Below are positions 12,239 through 19,748 of a DNA stretch of 50,750 nt, one piece after another. The first letter of the stretch is position 1. Each line of letters starts with the position of its first letter. Origin of the DNA: Streptosporangium minutum. GTDB taxonomy: Bacteria; Actinomycetota; Actinomycetes; Streptosporangiales; Streptosporangiaceae. Location of the stretch: contig NZ_NGFP01000033.1 of the NCBI RefSeq assembly GCF_002149035.1, forward strand, positions 1 to 50,750, given 5' to 3'. The translations under genes were made by a program, and so were the position numbers. The notes below the pieces were generated by a model. That model worked only from the letters and a program-made list of their open reading frames with translations. It ran no database searches and was not told the origin of the DNA.

Positions 12239-13090
12239 ATGGCCGGTACCAACCCCACGCTGCGCCGCCGGCAACTCGCCAGCCGCCTGCGGGAGCTCCG
12301 CGAGCAGGCCGGGAAGAGCATCAAGGAAGCCGCCGAACAGCTCGAATGCTCGCCGGCGAAGATCAGCAGGATCGAGACCGCCCAGCGGGGCGCCCTCCCC
12401 CGGGACGTACGCGACCTGTGCCTCTTCTACGGGATGACCGAGCAGACGCAGATCGACGCCCTGATGTCCCTGGCGCGGGAGGCCAAACAACAGGTGTGGT
12501 GGCAGGAGACGGAAGACGTCGACTTCCGTCCGTTCCTCGGCCTGGAGATCGACGCCACGTCGATCTCCGAATACGAGACGACGACCGTCCCGGGCCTCCT
12601 CCAGACCGAGGAGTACGCCCGCGCGATCATCAAGGGATACCTGCCGAGGATGGACCCGGACGTGCTGGAAGAGCGGGTCGCCTACCGGCTGCGGCGCCAG
12701 GAACGCCTGCACGGGCCCAATCCACCGAAATACTGGGTGCTGCTCGACGAATCCGTTCTGCATCGCCATGTGGGCGGGGTCGACGTCATGAGAAAGCAGC
12801 TGGAGCATATCGAGAAGACCTCCGAGCTCCCCCATGTGACCATCCAGGTGATCCCTTTCACCGTTGGCGCGCACATGGGGTTCGACAGCGCTTTCGTCTT
12901 ATTGGAGTTCTCCGACCCCACCATCGGCGACACGGTATACCTGGACACCCTCATGGGTAGCTTCTACCTGGAGAAGGCCAAAGAACTTGAGCGTTTCAGA
13001 GAAACGCTCAACCATCTTCGCGCAGTGGCCCTGAGCCCACAAGAATCAGCGGTCCACATCGCGAGGGCATACGACAGATTCGCTGCCTGA
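12239..13090 (+). CDS. XRE-family regulator with DUF5753 (Scr1-like)
   Basis: The 283-residue product has an N-terminal helix-turn-helix (about residues 10-65; LASRLRELREQAGKSIKEAA and CSPAKISRIE) and a DUF5753 domain (about 85-275; TTVPGLLQTEEYARAI, YWVLLDESVLHR, HVTIQVIPF). This architecture is the WhiJ/Scr1-like type, abundant in Streptomyces and relatives. It is nearly always paired with a small DUF397 protein, and some pairs control development or antibiotic production. The ATG follows gggaggaagggg. Two DUF397 genes lie downstream, the first after 58 bp, so at least that one is likely co-transcribed. Confidence 0.93.
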   Translation: MAGTNPTLRRRQLASRLRELREQAGKSIKEAAEQLECSPAKISRIETAQRGALPRDVRDLCLFYGMTEQTQIDALMSLAREAKQQVWWQETEDVDFRPFLGLEIDATSISEYETTTVPGLLQTEEYARAIIKGYLPRMDPDVLEERVAYRLRRQERLHGPNPPKYWVLLDESVLHRHVGGVDVMRKQLEHIEKTSELPHVTIQVIPFTVGAHMGFDSAFVLLEFSDPTIGDTVYLDTLMGSFYLEKAKELERFRETLNHLRAVALSPQESAVHIARAYDRFAA

Positions 13091-13148
13091 CCGGCACATT
13101 CCGTCATCAGACAACACCCTAATCCCGACGAATTTTCATGGAGAGACG

Positions 13149-13361
13149 ATGACGTCTTCCAAACCCGCCGAACTCCCTTCCCTGGAGTGGCAGGTATCAA
13201 GCCGGTGCAACAACGGCTCCTGCGTGGAAATCACCAGGCTTCCCAACGGAGACGTGGGCATGCGTGACAGCAAGGATCAGAGTGGGCCGATCCTGGAATT
13301 CACCGTAGCAGAATTCCAGTCTTTCATATACAGCATCAAGGACGGCAGGTTCGACCTGTAG
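13149..13361 (+). CDS. DUF397 protein, partner of the XRE regulator
   Basis: The 70-residue protein is a DUF397 domain: LEWQVSSRCNNGSCVEI at the start, RDSKDQSGPILEFTVAEF in the middle, and FIYSIKDGRFDL at the end. DUF397 proteins act as small partners or antagonists of the neighbouring XRE-DUF5753 regulator. The ATG follows ggagag. A strong intrinsic terminator begins 37 bp after the stop, which ends the XRE-DUF397 unit. Confidence 0.92.
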   Translation: MTSSKPAELPSLEWQVSSRCNNGSCVEITRLPNGDVGMRDSKDQSGPILEFTVAEFQSFIYSIKDGRFDL

Positions 13362-13397
13362 GAGCCGTCTTCCCATAAAGGAACACGAGACCACGGG

Positions 13398-13437
13398 ACG
13401 GTGCCGGCGGAGGATCCCGCCGGCACCGTTTTCTCTT
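13398..13437 (+). terminator. Intrinsic terminator after the first DUF397 gene
   Basis: Perfect 13-bp stem acggtgccggcgg / ccgccggcaccgt (13398-13410 and 13417-13429) with a six-base loop, followed by ttttctctt. It separates the two DUF397 genes into different transcripts. Confidence 0.88.
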
Positions 13438-13535
13438 GCCGCCGGCGGGCACGGATTCATTTCCGATGACCCATCAGGCACTCGTCTCCCGGCAACCACA
13501 GCAAAAGATCACAGGCCGGTGACGTGAAAATGGAC

Positions 13536-13541
13536 TATAAT
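13536..13541 (+). promoter_or_regulatory. Candidate -10 box for the second DUF397 gene
   Basis: A perfect TATAAT lies 57 bp before the next start codon and downstream of the terminator. This fits a separate promoter for the second DUF397 gene. No good TTGACA-like -35 is seen at 16-18 bp. Confidence 0.45.
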
Positions 13542-13597
13542 TCTCCCGGCGCGGCGCTCTTCCGCAGAAGAGTTGTCAATCTTTCGGGAGGAAACGC

Positions 13598-13798
13598 ATG
13601 GACAGCGACTCGCAGTTCCATGGGGCGGTCTGGCGGTCCAGGTGCAACAACGGCACCTGCGTCGAGATCGCGTCGCAGGGCGGCTGGGTCGGCGTACGGG
13701 ACGGCAAAGCCGGTGGTACCGGGCCCGTTCTGTCGTTCACCCACGAGGAGTGGACCACCTTCGTCATGGCCGTGAAAAACGGGGACTTCGACGTTTGA
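13598..13798 (+). CDS. Second DUF397 protein
   Basis: This 66-residue DUF397 domain resembles its neighbour: WRSRCNNGTCVEIASQGGWV against VSSRCNNGSCVEI, and FVMAVKNGDFDV at the end. It has its own ribosome site (gggagg, six bases before ATG), its own possible -10 box and a terminator upstream. It therefore seems to be expressed separately from the XRE regulator. It may have arisen by duplication and could titrate or retune the same regulator. Confidence 0.9.
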   Translation: MDSDSQFHGAVWRSRCNNGTCVEIASQGGWVGVRDGKAGGTGPVLSFTHEEWTTFVMAVKNGDFDV

Positions 13799-13850
13799 CC
13801 CTGTTCGCAGGGGTAGTCCGAGCGTTCTCACGAGTGGAGGACGCTGAGGA

Positions 13851-14279
13851 ATGGGCGGATTCAAGAAGTTCCTGATGAGGGGAAACCTCGTCGAGCTCGC
13901 CGTGGCGGTGGTGGTCGGAGCGACCTTCAGCGGCCTGGTGCAGGCGCTGGTCAAGGACCTGATCACGCCGTTGATCGCGGCGATCACCGGGGGCGGTGGG
14001 CCCGACTTCTCGCAGTACGTGTTCACGGTCAACGGCGCGAAGTTCATGTACGGCGACTTCATCAACCACCTGCTGAGCTTCCTGATCATCGCCGCGGTCA
14101 TCTACTGGCTGGTCGTGATGCCGATGACCCGGGTCATCGCCTTCTTCGACAGGGACAGGAAGGCCACCGAGAAGAAGTGCCCGGAATGTCTCAGCGACAT
14201 CCCGGTCGACGCCAGCCGCTGCGCGTTCTGCACGGCGGAGCTGTCCCAGGTCCGCGCCGCGGACCGGCCCCCGGCGTAA
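13851..14279 (+). CDS. mscL: Large-conductance mechanosensitive channel with C-terminal zinc ribbon
   Basis: MscL (142 residues) opens under membrane tension to release solutes during osmotic downshock. The family start GGFKKFLMRGNLVELAVAVV is present, with TM1 at about 15-45 and TM2 at about 75-98 (SFLIIAAVIYWLVVMPM). Past TM2, where most MscL proteins have a short helical bundle, there is a zinc-ribbon-like tail: KKCPECLSDIPVDASRCAFC (about residues 112-131). Similar tails occur in other actinobacterial MscL proteins to my knowledge. The start codon is ATG following a gaggacgctgagg leader. Confidence 0.95.
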   Translation: MGGFKKFLMRGNLVELAVAVVVGATFSGLVQALVKDLITPLIAAITGGGGPDFSQYVFTVNGAKFMYGDFINHLLSFLIIAAVIYWLVVMPMTRVIAFFDRDRKATEKKCPECLSDIPVDASRCAFCTAELSQVRAADRPPA

Positions 14280-14444
14280 ACGCCGCCGCGTCCGGGGCCC
14301 GAGGCGGCGCCGTCCCCCTTGGGCAGCCTCGGGTGACCGCCGGACGACGGTCCCCGGGCAGCGGCGGCCACCCGGCCGCCCGAGGACGTCGACGCCGGAA
14401 GGGGCCCGTTCGGCCCGGGGAACCTTCTGTAGGACGATGAGACG

Positions 14445-15053
14445 GTGAGCGTAGAACTGGTCGTCTGGCACGAGCCCGAGCCGATCACCAAGGAGCGCGC
14501 GGAGACCGTCTTCCAGGCGCTCCGCCGCGGAGAGCCCGACGCCGCCGCGCCGCATCCCGGGGTGGCGGCGTTCGCCGCGCGGCTGGCCGAGGCCGAACGG
14601 GTCTCCCCGGCCTGCGCCGTGGTCAGCGTGGACCCGGACAGGGCCGACGAGGTGTCGGGCGAGGCCTTCGCCCTGGCCCGCGAGTGCGGGCTGGTCTGCT
14701 ACGACCCGCAGCGCGGGCTGGTGCACAACCTGGCGCCGCTGGGCGTCTACTCCGGCATGCAGATGCACACGGGCGACGGGATGATCGTGGTCGACCCCGA
14801 CCTGCGGCTGGTCACCGACGCGCTGGCCACCATGGCGCCGCAGAACCCGTTCACGGCGCTGGTCGTCTTCGGAGAGCACTTCATCCAGACGTCCCCCGAG
14901 ATCACGGGATACGAGCTGGAGTACAAGGACAGCGTCCAGGACCTGATGTTCCGCACGCACGTCCCCGACCTCGAAACGGTCCAGGACGCCTTCACCGAGT
15001 ACGCCACCGGCGGGCGCGCCTTCCTGGACGGCCACGACTGGCGTCGCGTCTAA
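14445..15053 (+). CDS. Conserved hypothetical protein
   Basis: I do not recognise this 202-residue soluble protein. It starts at GTG with the peptide SVELVVWHEPEPITKERAE. The N-terminal half looks like an alpha/beta fold (AVVSVDPDRADEVSGEAFAL, ECGLVCYDPQRGLVHNLAP). The C-terminal half begins around residue 105 (HTGDGMIVVDPDLRLVTDAL) and contains a phenylalanine-rich strand. There is no signal peptide, membrane segment or obvious catalytic motif. It lies between mscL and a convergent oxidoreductase gene, with no clear operon partner. Confidence 0.8.
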   Translation: MSVELVVWHEPEPITKERAETVFQALRRGEPDAAAPHPGVAAFAARLAEAERVSPACAVVSVDPDRADEVSGEAFALARECGLVCYDPQRGLVHNLAPLGVYSGMQMHTGDGMIVVDPDLRLVTDALATMAPQNPFTALVVFGEHFIQTSPEITGYELEYKDSVQDLMFRTHVPDLETVQDAFTEYATGGRAFLDGHDWRRV

Positions 15054-15085
15054 GACCCCGTGGACCGCCCGCTGGGGGACGCGGG

Positions 15086-16066
15086 TCACTCGCCGGGGAA
15101 GCGGACCCCCGCCTGCCTGCGGACCTCGTCCATGACGCCCATCACGTCGAGGGTGGCCTGCCAGGGCACGAGCGGGCTCTCCAGCAGGCCCTCGCGCAGG
15201 CAGCGCATGGCCTCGACCGCCTCGTGCAGCATGCCGGTCCCCTCGTAGGGGACGTGGAAGGTCTCCGGCTCGGCGCCGTCGCGGTGCAGGACGAAGGCGC
15301 CGGGGCGGAAGAACGGGTGCGGCAGCTCGATCCGGCCGAGCGGGCCGGAGACCGACGCGGTGACCGGGCCGTCGGTGGTGATGCCGCAGGAGAGCAGCGC
15401 GACCGCGCCGCTGTCGTAGCCGAACAGCATGCCGGTGTTCTCGTCCACGCCCTCGGGGGTCAGCCGCGCCCAGGACTGCACCTTGGCGGGGCCGCCGAGC
15501 ATGAGGTGGGCGAAGGAGATCGGGTAGACGCCCAGGTCGAGCAGGGCGCCGCCGCCCAGCTCGGGGTCGCGGAGCCGGTGGCCCGGCTCGACGGAGACGG
15601 AGATCCCGAAGTCGGCGTGGACGGCCTGGACCGGGCCGATCGCCCCTCCCTCGACCAGCTCCACGATCTTGCGGATGGCCGGGACGCAGCGCATCCACAT
15701 GGCCTCCATGAGGAACAGCCCCCGCTCCCGCGCGACGTCCACCAGCTTGGCCGCCTGGGCCCGGTTGAGCGTGAAGGCCTTCTCGCACAGTACGGCCTTG
15801 CCCGCGCCCAGGCAGGTCAGCACGGCGTCGTAGTGGGCGTTCTGCGTGTTGGCGACGTAGACGATGTCCACATCGGGATCGGCGGCCAGCTCGGCCCAGC
15901 TCCCGTGGGCGTGGGGGATGCCGTGCCGGTCGGCGAACGCCCGGGCGGACTCGACGGACCTGGACCCGACCGCGACCACCTCGGCGTCCGGCAGGAGCTT
16001 CAGGTCCTCGGTGAACGTGGCGGCGATCCCGCCGGTTGCCAGAATTCCCCATTTAATCGTGCTCAT
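15086..16066 (-). CDS. Gfo/Idh/MocA-family NAD(P)-dependent oxidoreductase
   Basis: The 326-residue enzyme has an N-terminal Rossmann fold (STIKWGILATGGIAATFTED) and the family signature around residue 95 (GKAVLCEKAFTLN, with the catalytic lysine in CEK). The substrate-binding alpha/beta domain begins LFLMEAMWMRCVPAI. These enzymes oxidise or reduce sugars, inositols or dihydrodiols; the substrate cannot be told, though the AMWMRCVPA stretch recalls trans-dihydrodiol dehydrogenase-like members. The frame is open further upstream, but ATG 16066 is chosen because the family motif begins directly there. The extension would run through the prfC terminator. Confidence 0.92.
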   Translation of the reverse strand: MSTIKWGILATGGIAATFTEDLKLLPDAEVVAVGSRSVESARAFADRHGIPHAHGSWAELAADPDVDIVYVANTQNAHYDAVLTCLGAGKAVLCEKAFTLNRAQAAKLVDVARERGLFLMEAMWMRCVPAIRKIVELVEGGAIGPVQAVHADFGISVSVEPGHRLRDPELGGGALLDLGVYPISFAHLMLGGPAKVQSWARLTPEGVDENTGMLFGYDSGAVALLSCGITTDGPVTASVSGPLGRIELPHPFFRPGAFVLHRDGAEPETFHVPYEGTGMLHEAVEAMRCLREGLLESPLVPWQATLDVMGVMDEVRRQAGVRFPGE

Positions 16067-16100
16067 GGGGCCATATCCCATCATGTACGGCTTTACCGAT

Positions 16101-16136
16101 GTACGGCTCGCACCGGGCCCCCGGTGCGAGCCGTAC
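16101..16136 (-). terminator. Intrinsic terminator after prfC
   Basis: A perfect 16-bp inverted repeat, gtacggctcgcaccgg / ccggtgcgagccgtac, with a four-base loop starts eight bases past the prfC stop. There is little U-tract on the minus strand, so it may act as a stem-only terminator or stabilise the mRNA end. One arm plus flank recurs near 47339 with one mismatch. Confidence 0.75.
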
Positions 16137-16143
16137 CGGGGGG

Positions 16144-17727
16144 TCAGCCGCGGGTGTCGGCGAGCAGGGCCTTGAGCACCAGGCCGGGATGGTCGCGCAG
16201 CACGCCGCGCATCCGCCACTCGTCGGTGAACAGCGCCAGCAGCTCTCCGTCGATCGCGCGGGTGAAGACCTCCACGCCGCGCTGGCGGGCCAGGACCGGC
16301 GCGGACTCGGCGTCGGTGATCCTGGCCAGGCTGAAGTCGAGCCGGTCCATCGCGATCTCGGTGTTGAACTCCCCGGCCAGCCGGTGCTTGACCACGTCGA
16401 ACTGCATCGGGCCGACCGCCGCGAGCACCGGCGACTGGTCGCCCCGGATATCGGAGCGGAGGACCTGCACGACGCCCTCGGCCTCCATCTGCTCGATGCC
16501 CTTGCGGAACTGCTTGGCCCGGCTGGAGTCGCGGCAGCGGGCCGTCCAGAAGTGCTCGGGCGCGAAGCTCGGGATCCTGGGGAACTCCACCGCGGAGCCG
16601 TCGTAGAGGGTGTCGCCGGGGCGCAGGGCCGTGGCGTTCACCAGGCCGACCACGTCGCCGGGGAAGGCCTCGTCGATCGTGGCGCGCTCCTGGCCGAAGA
16701 CCGACTGGGCGTACTTGGTGGCGAAGGGACGCCCGGTCGCGGCATGGGTCAGCACCATGCCCCGCTCGAACCGGCCCGAGCAGACCCGGACGAAGGCGAT
16801 CCGGTCGCGGTGCGACGGGTCCATGTTGGCCTGCACCTTGAAGACCAGGCCGGAGAAGGGCCGGTCCAGCGGGCGCGGGTCGTCCTTGACATCGGGACGG
16901 GGCGCGGGGGCCGGGGCGATGTCGACCATGGCGTCCAGCAGCCGGCCGACGCCGAAGTTGTTCAGGGCGGCGCCGAACAGCACGGGCGTGGACTCGTGCG
17001 CCTCGAACGCCTTCTGGTCGTGGTCGGAGCCGATGGCGGAGAGCAGGTCGACCTCGTCCTTGGCCCGCTCCCAGTCCTCCCCGATCTCGATGAGGGCCTG
17101 CTCGGGTGTGAGCTCGGTCTCAATGGCCTTGGTGGCCCCGCCGGGGGTGCGGGTGTAGCGGACCGCCTGGTCGACGACGCGGTCCACCACGCCGTGGAAG
17201 AAACCGCCGGTGCCGATCGGCCAGGTGATCGGGGTGGGCCGCAGGCCGGTCTTCTCCTGGATCTCGTCCAGCAGTTCCAGCGCCTCGCGGCCGGGACGGT
17301 CCCACTTGTTGACGAAGGTGATGACCGGGATCCGGCGGTGCCGGCAGACCTCGAACAACTTCAGGGTCTGCGGCTCCATGCCCTTGGCCGCGTCGAGTAG
17401 CATGACCGCGCAGTCGACGGCGGCCAGCACCCGGTAGGTGTCCTCGGAGAAGTCGGCGTGGCCGGGGGTGTCGACCAGGTTGAACATGTGCCCCCGGTAT
17501 TCGAACCGGAGAGCGGCGGAGGTGATGGAGATGCCTCGGGCCTTCTCCATGTCCATCCAGTCGGAGGTCACACCGCGGCGGCCGGCCTTGCCGTGCACCG
17601 CGCCGGCCTCGGTGATCGCGGAGGCGTGCAGCGCCAGCGCCTCAGTCATGGTCGACTTACCGGCGTCGGGGTGGCTGATCACCGCGAACGTGCGACGCCG
17701 GGCCGCCTCCTGGATGATCGCGGTCAT
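16144..17727 (-). CDS. prfC: Peptide chain release factor 3
   Basis: RF3 (527 residues) is a translational GTPase that recycles RF1/RF2 from the ribosome after termination. GTPase motifs are clear: G1 SHPDAGKSTMTEALAL near residue 20, ARGISIT (switch I), DTPGHADFSED and NKWDRPG. The EF-Tu-like domain 2 and RF3 C-terminal domain follow. The ATG at 17727 has ctaggagacc upstream; an earlier in-frame ATG at 17769 lacks support. The neighbours are not translation genes. It is divergent from the PP2C gene. Confidence 0.96.
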   Translation of the reverse strand: MTAIIQEAARRRTFAVISHPDAGKSTMTEALALHASAITEAGAVHGKAGRRGVTSDWMDMEKARGISITSAALRFEYRGHMFNLVDTPGHADFSEDTYRVLAAVDCAVMLLDAAKGMEPQTLKLFEVCRHRRIPVITFVNKWDRPGREALELLDEIQEKTGLRPTPITWPIGTGGFFHGVVDRVVDQAVRYTRTPGGATKAIETELTPEQALIEIGEDWERAKDEVDLLSAIGSDHDQKAFEAHESTPVLFGAALNNFGVGRLLDAMVDIAPAPAPRPDVKDDPRPLDRPFSGLVFKVQANMDPSHRDRIAFVRVCSGRFERGMVLTHAATGRPFATKYAQSVFGQERATIDEAFPGDVVGLVNATALRPGDTLYDGSAVEFPRIPSFAPEHFWTARCRDSSRAKQFRKGIEQMEAEGVVQVLRSDIRGDQSPVLAAVGPMQFDVVKHRLAGEFNTEIAMDRLDFSLARITDAESAPVLARQRGVEVFTRAIDGELLALFTDEWRMRGVLRDHPGLVLKALLADTRG

Positions 17728-17953
17728 TTCCTGGTCTCCTAGCCGTGCGTAAAGTGGGGAGCCCCGCACAGTGCGGGCCGCCGAAACAGCTTACGCGCCG
17801 CCGCGGCCGTCAACAGATGTGGCAACACTTCCCCAGGCCGCTTGCGTCACCATGGTGTTCAGTGGATTGTGGAACAACTCGGTTCGCCCCATGCCCGTCC
17901 CAACTGCCCGAAAGCGACCTGCTCGTGCAACTCGACGTTCCAGTGGTGTGCAG

Positions 17954-18715
17954 ATGATCACGCTTCGCTATGCGGCAGGCTCCGATATCGGCCGGGTCCG
18001 CCAGGGCAACGAGGACGCGGCCTACGCCGGCGCCCGGCTACTTGCCGTCGCCGACGGCATGGGCGGCCACGTGGGTGGGGAGGTGGCCAGCTCGGCGGCT
18101 ATCGCCGCGGTCTCCACCCTGGACCACGAGGTCCCGGAGGACCTGACCGCCGCGGCCGAGGCCGGGGTCCGCAAGGCCAACCAGCGCCTGCGCGAGCTGG
18201 TCGAGCAGGACCCGAGCCTCACCGGCATGGGCACCACTCTGACCCTGATGCTCTGGGACGGGCCGCGGGTCGCCCTCGCCCACATCGGCGACTCCCGCGC
18301 CTACCTGCTCCGCAACGGCGATCTCTACCAGATCACCTATGACCACACCCTGGTCCAGACGCTGATGGACGACGGGCGGATCACCGCCGAGGAGGCCGCC
18401 CGGCATCCGCACAGGTCGATCCTGCTCCAGGTCCTGGACGGCGGCGACACCGTCGACCCCGACCTCTCCCTGCGCGACGCCGAGGTCGGCGACCGCTACC
18501 TGCTCTGCTCCGACGGCCTGTCCGGGGTGGTGGAGGCCGACCGGCTCCGCCACGTGCTCGCCGACATCGACGACCTTGAGGCGGTGACCCGGCGGCTCAT
18601 CGAGCTCGCCTGTGACGCCGGCGGCCCGGACAACATCACCTGCGTGGTCGCGGACGTGGTCGAGGGACCCGGCTCGGACACCCCCGTGGTGGTCGGCTCG
18701 GCCTCCCCCTCCTAG
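17954..18715 (+). CDS. PP2C-family protein serine/threonine phosphatase
   Basis: This 253-residue soluble phosphatase removes phosphate from Ser/Thr residues using two metal ions. The metal-binding motifs are intact: GNED (residues 18-21), DGMGGH (34-39), the GMGTTLTLMLW strand, HIGDSRAYL, SDGLSG and GGPDNITCVVAD. There is no receptor or membrane part. ATG 17954 is chosen because the fold begins immediately after it; the open extension upstream has no PP2C features. A close paralog lies at 31305-32102, but no kinase is beside this copy. Confidence 0.93.
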   Translation: MITLRYAAGSDIGRVRQGNEDAAYAGARLLAVADGMGGHVGGEVASSAAIAAVSTLDHEVPEDLTAAAEAGVRKANQRLRELVEQDPSLTGMGTTLTLMLWDGPRVALAHIGDSRAYLLRNGDLYQITYDHTLVQTLMDDGRITAEEAARHPHRSILLQVLDGGDTVDPDLSLRDAEVGDRYLLCSDGLSGVVEADRLRHVLADIDDLEAVTRRLIELACDAGGPDNITCVVADVVEGPGSDTPVVVGSASPS

Positions 18716-18850
18716 CCTCCCGGCGGCGCTCCGCCATCACGGTCCCGGCCTTCCGGCGGGCCGGGGCGCCGGATCCTGGTCGCGGCAGGGGACAGCGGCT
18801 ATCGTCGGATTCCCTGAACTCCTCGCCGATCACCGCCCCGGAGGGATGTC

Positions 18851-18943
18851 ATGTACAAGGAATTCGCCATCGAGGCGATCGTGTGGCTCATCCCCGTCGT
18901 GATCCTCGTCGGCCTGGCCTACATGATCACCCGTCCCGCCTGA
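18851..18943 (+). CDS. 30-residue single-pass membrane protein
   Basis: A short frame encodes MYKEFAIEAIVW plus a hydrophobic helix LIPVVILVGLAYMI, then TRPA. A good ribosome site (ggagg, six bases before ATG) precedes it, and a 16-bp intrinsic terminator begins 11 bp past the stop. This makes a real small gene likely. It is not KdpF, whose sequence differs and whose kdp partners are absent. It could modify a larger membrane protein, but no partner is evident. The flotillin unit begins 185 bp downstream on a separate transcript. Confidence 0.65.
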   Translation: MYKEFAIEAIVWLIPVVILVGLAYMITRPA

Positions 18944-18953
18944 CCTCTCCCTC

Positions 18954-18990
18954 AAGCCGAGGACGCGGAGTTCCGCGTCCTCGGCTTTCT
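18954..18990 (+). terminator. Intrinsic terminator after the 30-residue gene
   Basis: A perfect 16-bp stem, aagccgaggacgcgga / tccgcgtcctcggctt, with a very small loop is followed by tct. The region after it (about 19010-19075) is unusually AT-rich and probably holds the promoter of the flotillin unit. Confidence 0.85.
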
Positions 18991-19127
18991 CATGCCCCAG
19001 GCGAGTTCCTCGACATTCCTTAGATTTCGGGAACTATCCTCTTTACTCAATCTTTATGTGTATATAGTCAGGCACATGCGCTCGGGGGAGCGCCGCTAAA
19101 CACGTCACAGGGGGACCTCGCTCGCCG

Positions 19128-19736
19128 ATGGGCCATTTCGTCGATGCCGCATTAGCTTTTCCCACCGTTCTCTTCACATTCCTGCTCGTGGTGATCGTCG
19201 GTTACTGGCTGCTCGCCGTGTTCGGCGGGATCGGGTTCGACGGCGACGCCGACGGGACGGAGACGGCGGGGGTCACCGGGTTCCTCGGCGGCCTGGGGCT
19301 GGGCGGGGTGCCTGCCGCCGTGACCGTGTCGCTGCTGGTCGTCATCGCCTGGTTCGTCAGCCTGGTCGGCGGCGTGCTGTTCAGCGGCGTCCCCGCACTG
19401 ACCGGCGTGCTGGCCGCCGCGCTCGCCTGCGCCTGGGCCGGCACCCGCCTGATCGTGCTGCCGCTGCGCCGCGCCGCGCGCGGGGATCGCGCGCCCTCCC
19501 GCGCCGACTTCGTGGGCCGTACGTGCGTCGTCCGCACCGGCCGGGTGGGCAGGGACTTCGGCCAGGCCGAGGTCACCGCCGCGGACGGCTCCTCCGCCCT
19601 CGTTCAAGTCCGTCAGACCGGCGACGACGCTTTCGACGCCGGCAGCACCGCCCTGATATTCGCCTACGACTCCGCGGGCGAGTTCTTCTGGGTGATGCCC
19701 TACGACGCCGAACTCGACCCCGACCGTCCTCTTTAG
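19128..19736 (+). CDS. NfeD/YqiJ-like membrane protein, flotillin partner
   Basis: The 202-residue protein has an N-terminal membrane helix (about 9-33) and further hydrophobic segments at about 62-108. A C-terminal beta-rich OB-fold-like domain follows (about 122-190; FVGRTCVVRTGRVGRDFGQAEV). Proteins of the NfeD/YqiJ class are encoded beside SPFH/flotillin genes and work with them in membrane microdomains. The flotillin gene starts 12 bp after this stop, which supports the pairing. The start is ATG 19128; no strong Shine-Dalgarno is close to it. Family membership is inferred from architecture and context rather than a diagnostic motif. Confidence 0.75.
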   Translation: MGHFVDAALAFPTVLFTFLLVVIVGYWLLAVFGGIGFDGDADGTETAGVTGFLGGLGLGGVPAAVTVSLLVVIAWFVSLVGGVLFSGVPALTGVLAAALACAWAGTRLIVLPLRRAARGDRAPSRADFVGRTCVVRTGRVGRDFGQAEVTAADGSSALVQVRQTGDDAFDAGSTALIFAYDSAGEFFWVMPYDAELDPDRPL

Positions 19737-19748
19737 CCGAAGGACCAC

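Noticed and set aside
14280-14444. Terminator after mscL.
   Set aside because: Only short GC-rich stems (7 bp or less) without a T-tract were found, too weak to call in this GC-rich DNA.
13764-16052. Minus-strand open frame of 762 codons running across mscL and the unknown gene.
   Set aside because: It covers three real genes in the wrong frame and has no motif.
18851-18943. KdpF, the small subunit of the potassium pump.
   Set aside because: The sequence does not match KdpF as I know it, and no kdpA, kdpB or kdpC gene is near.
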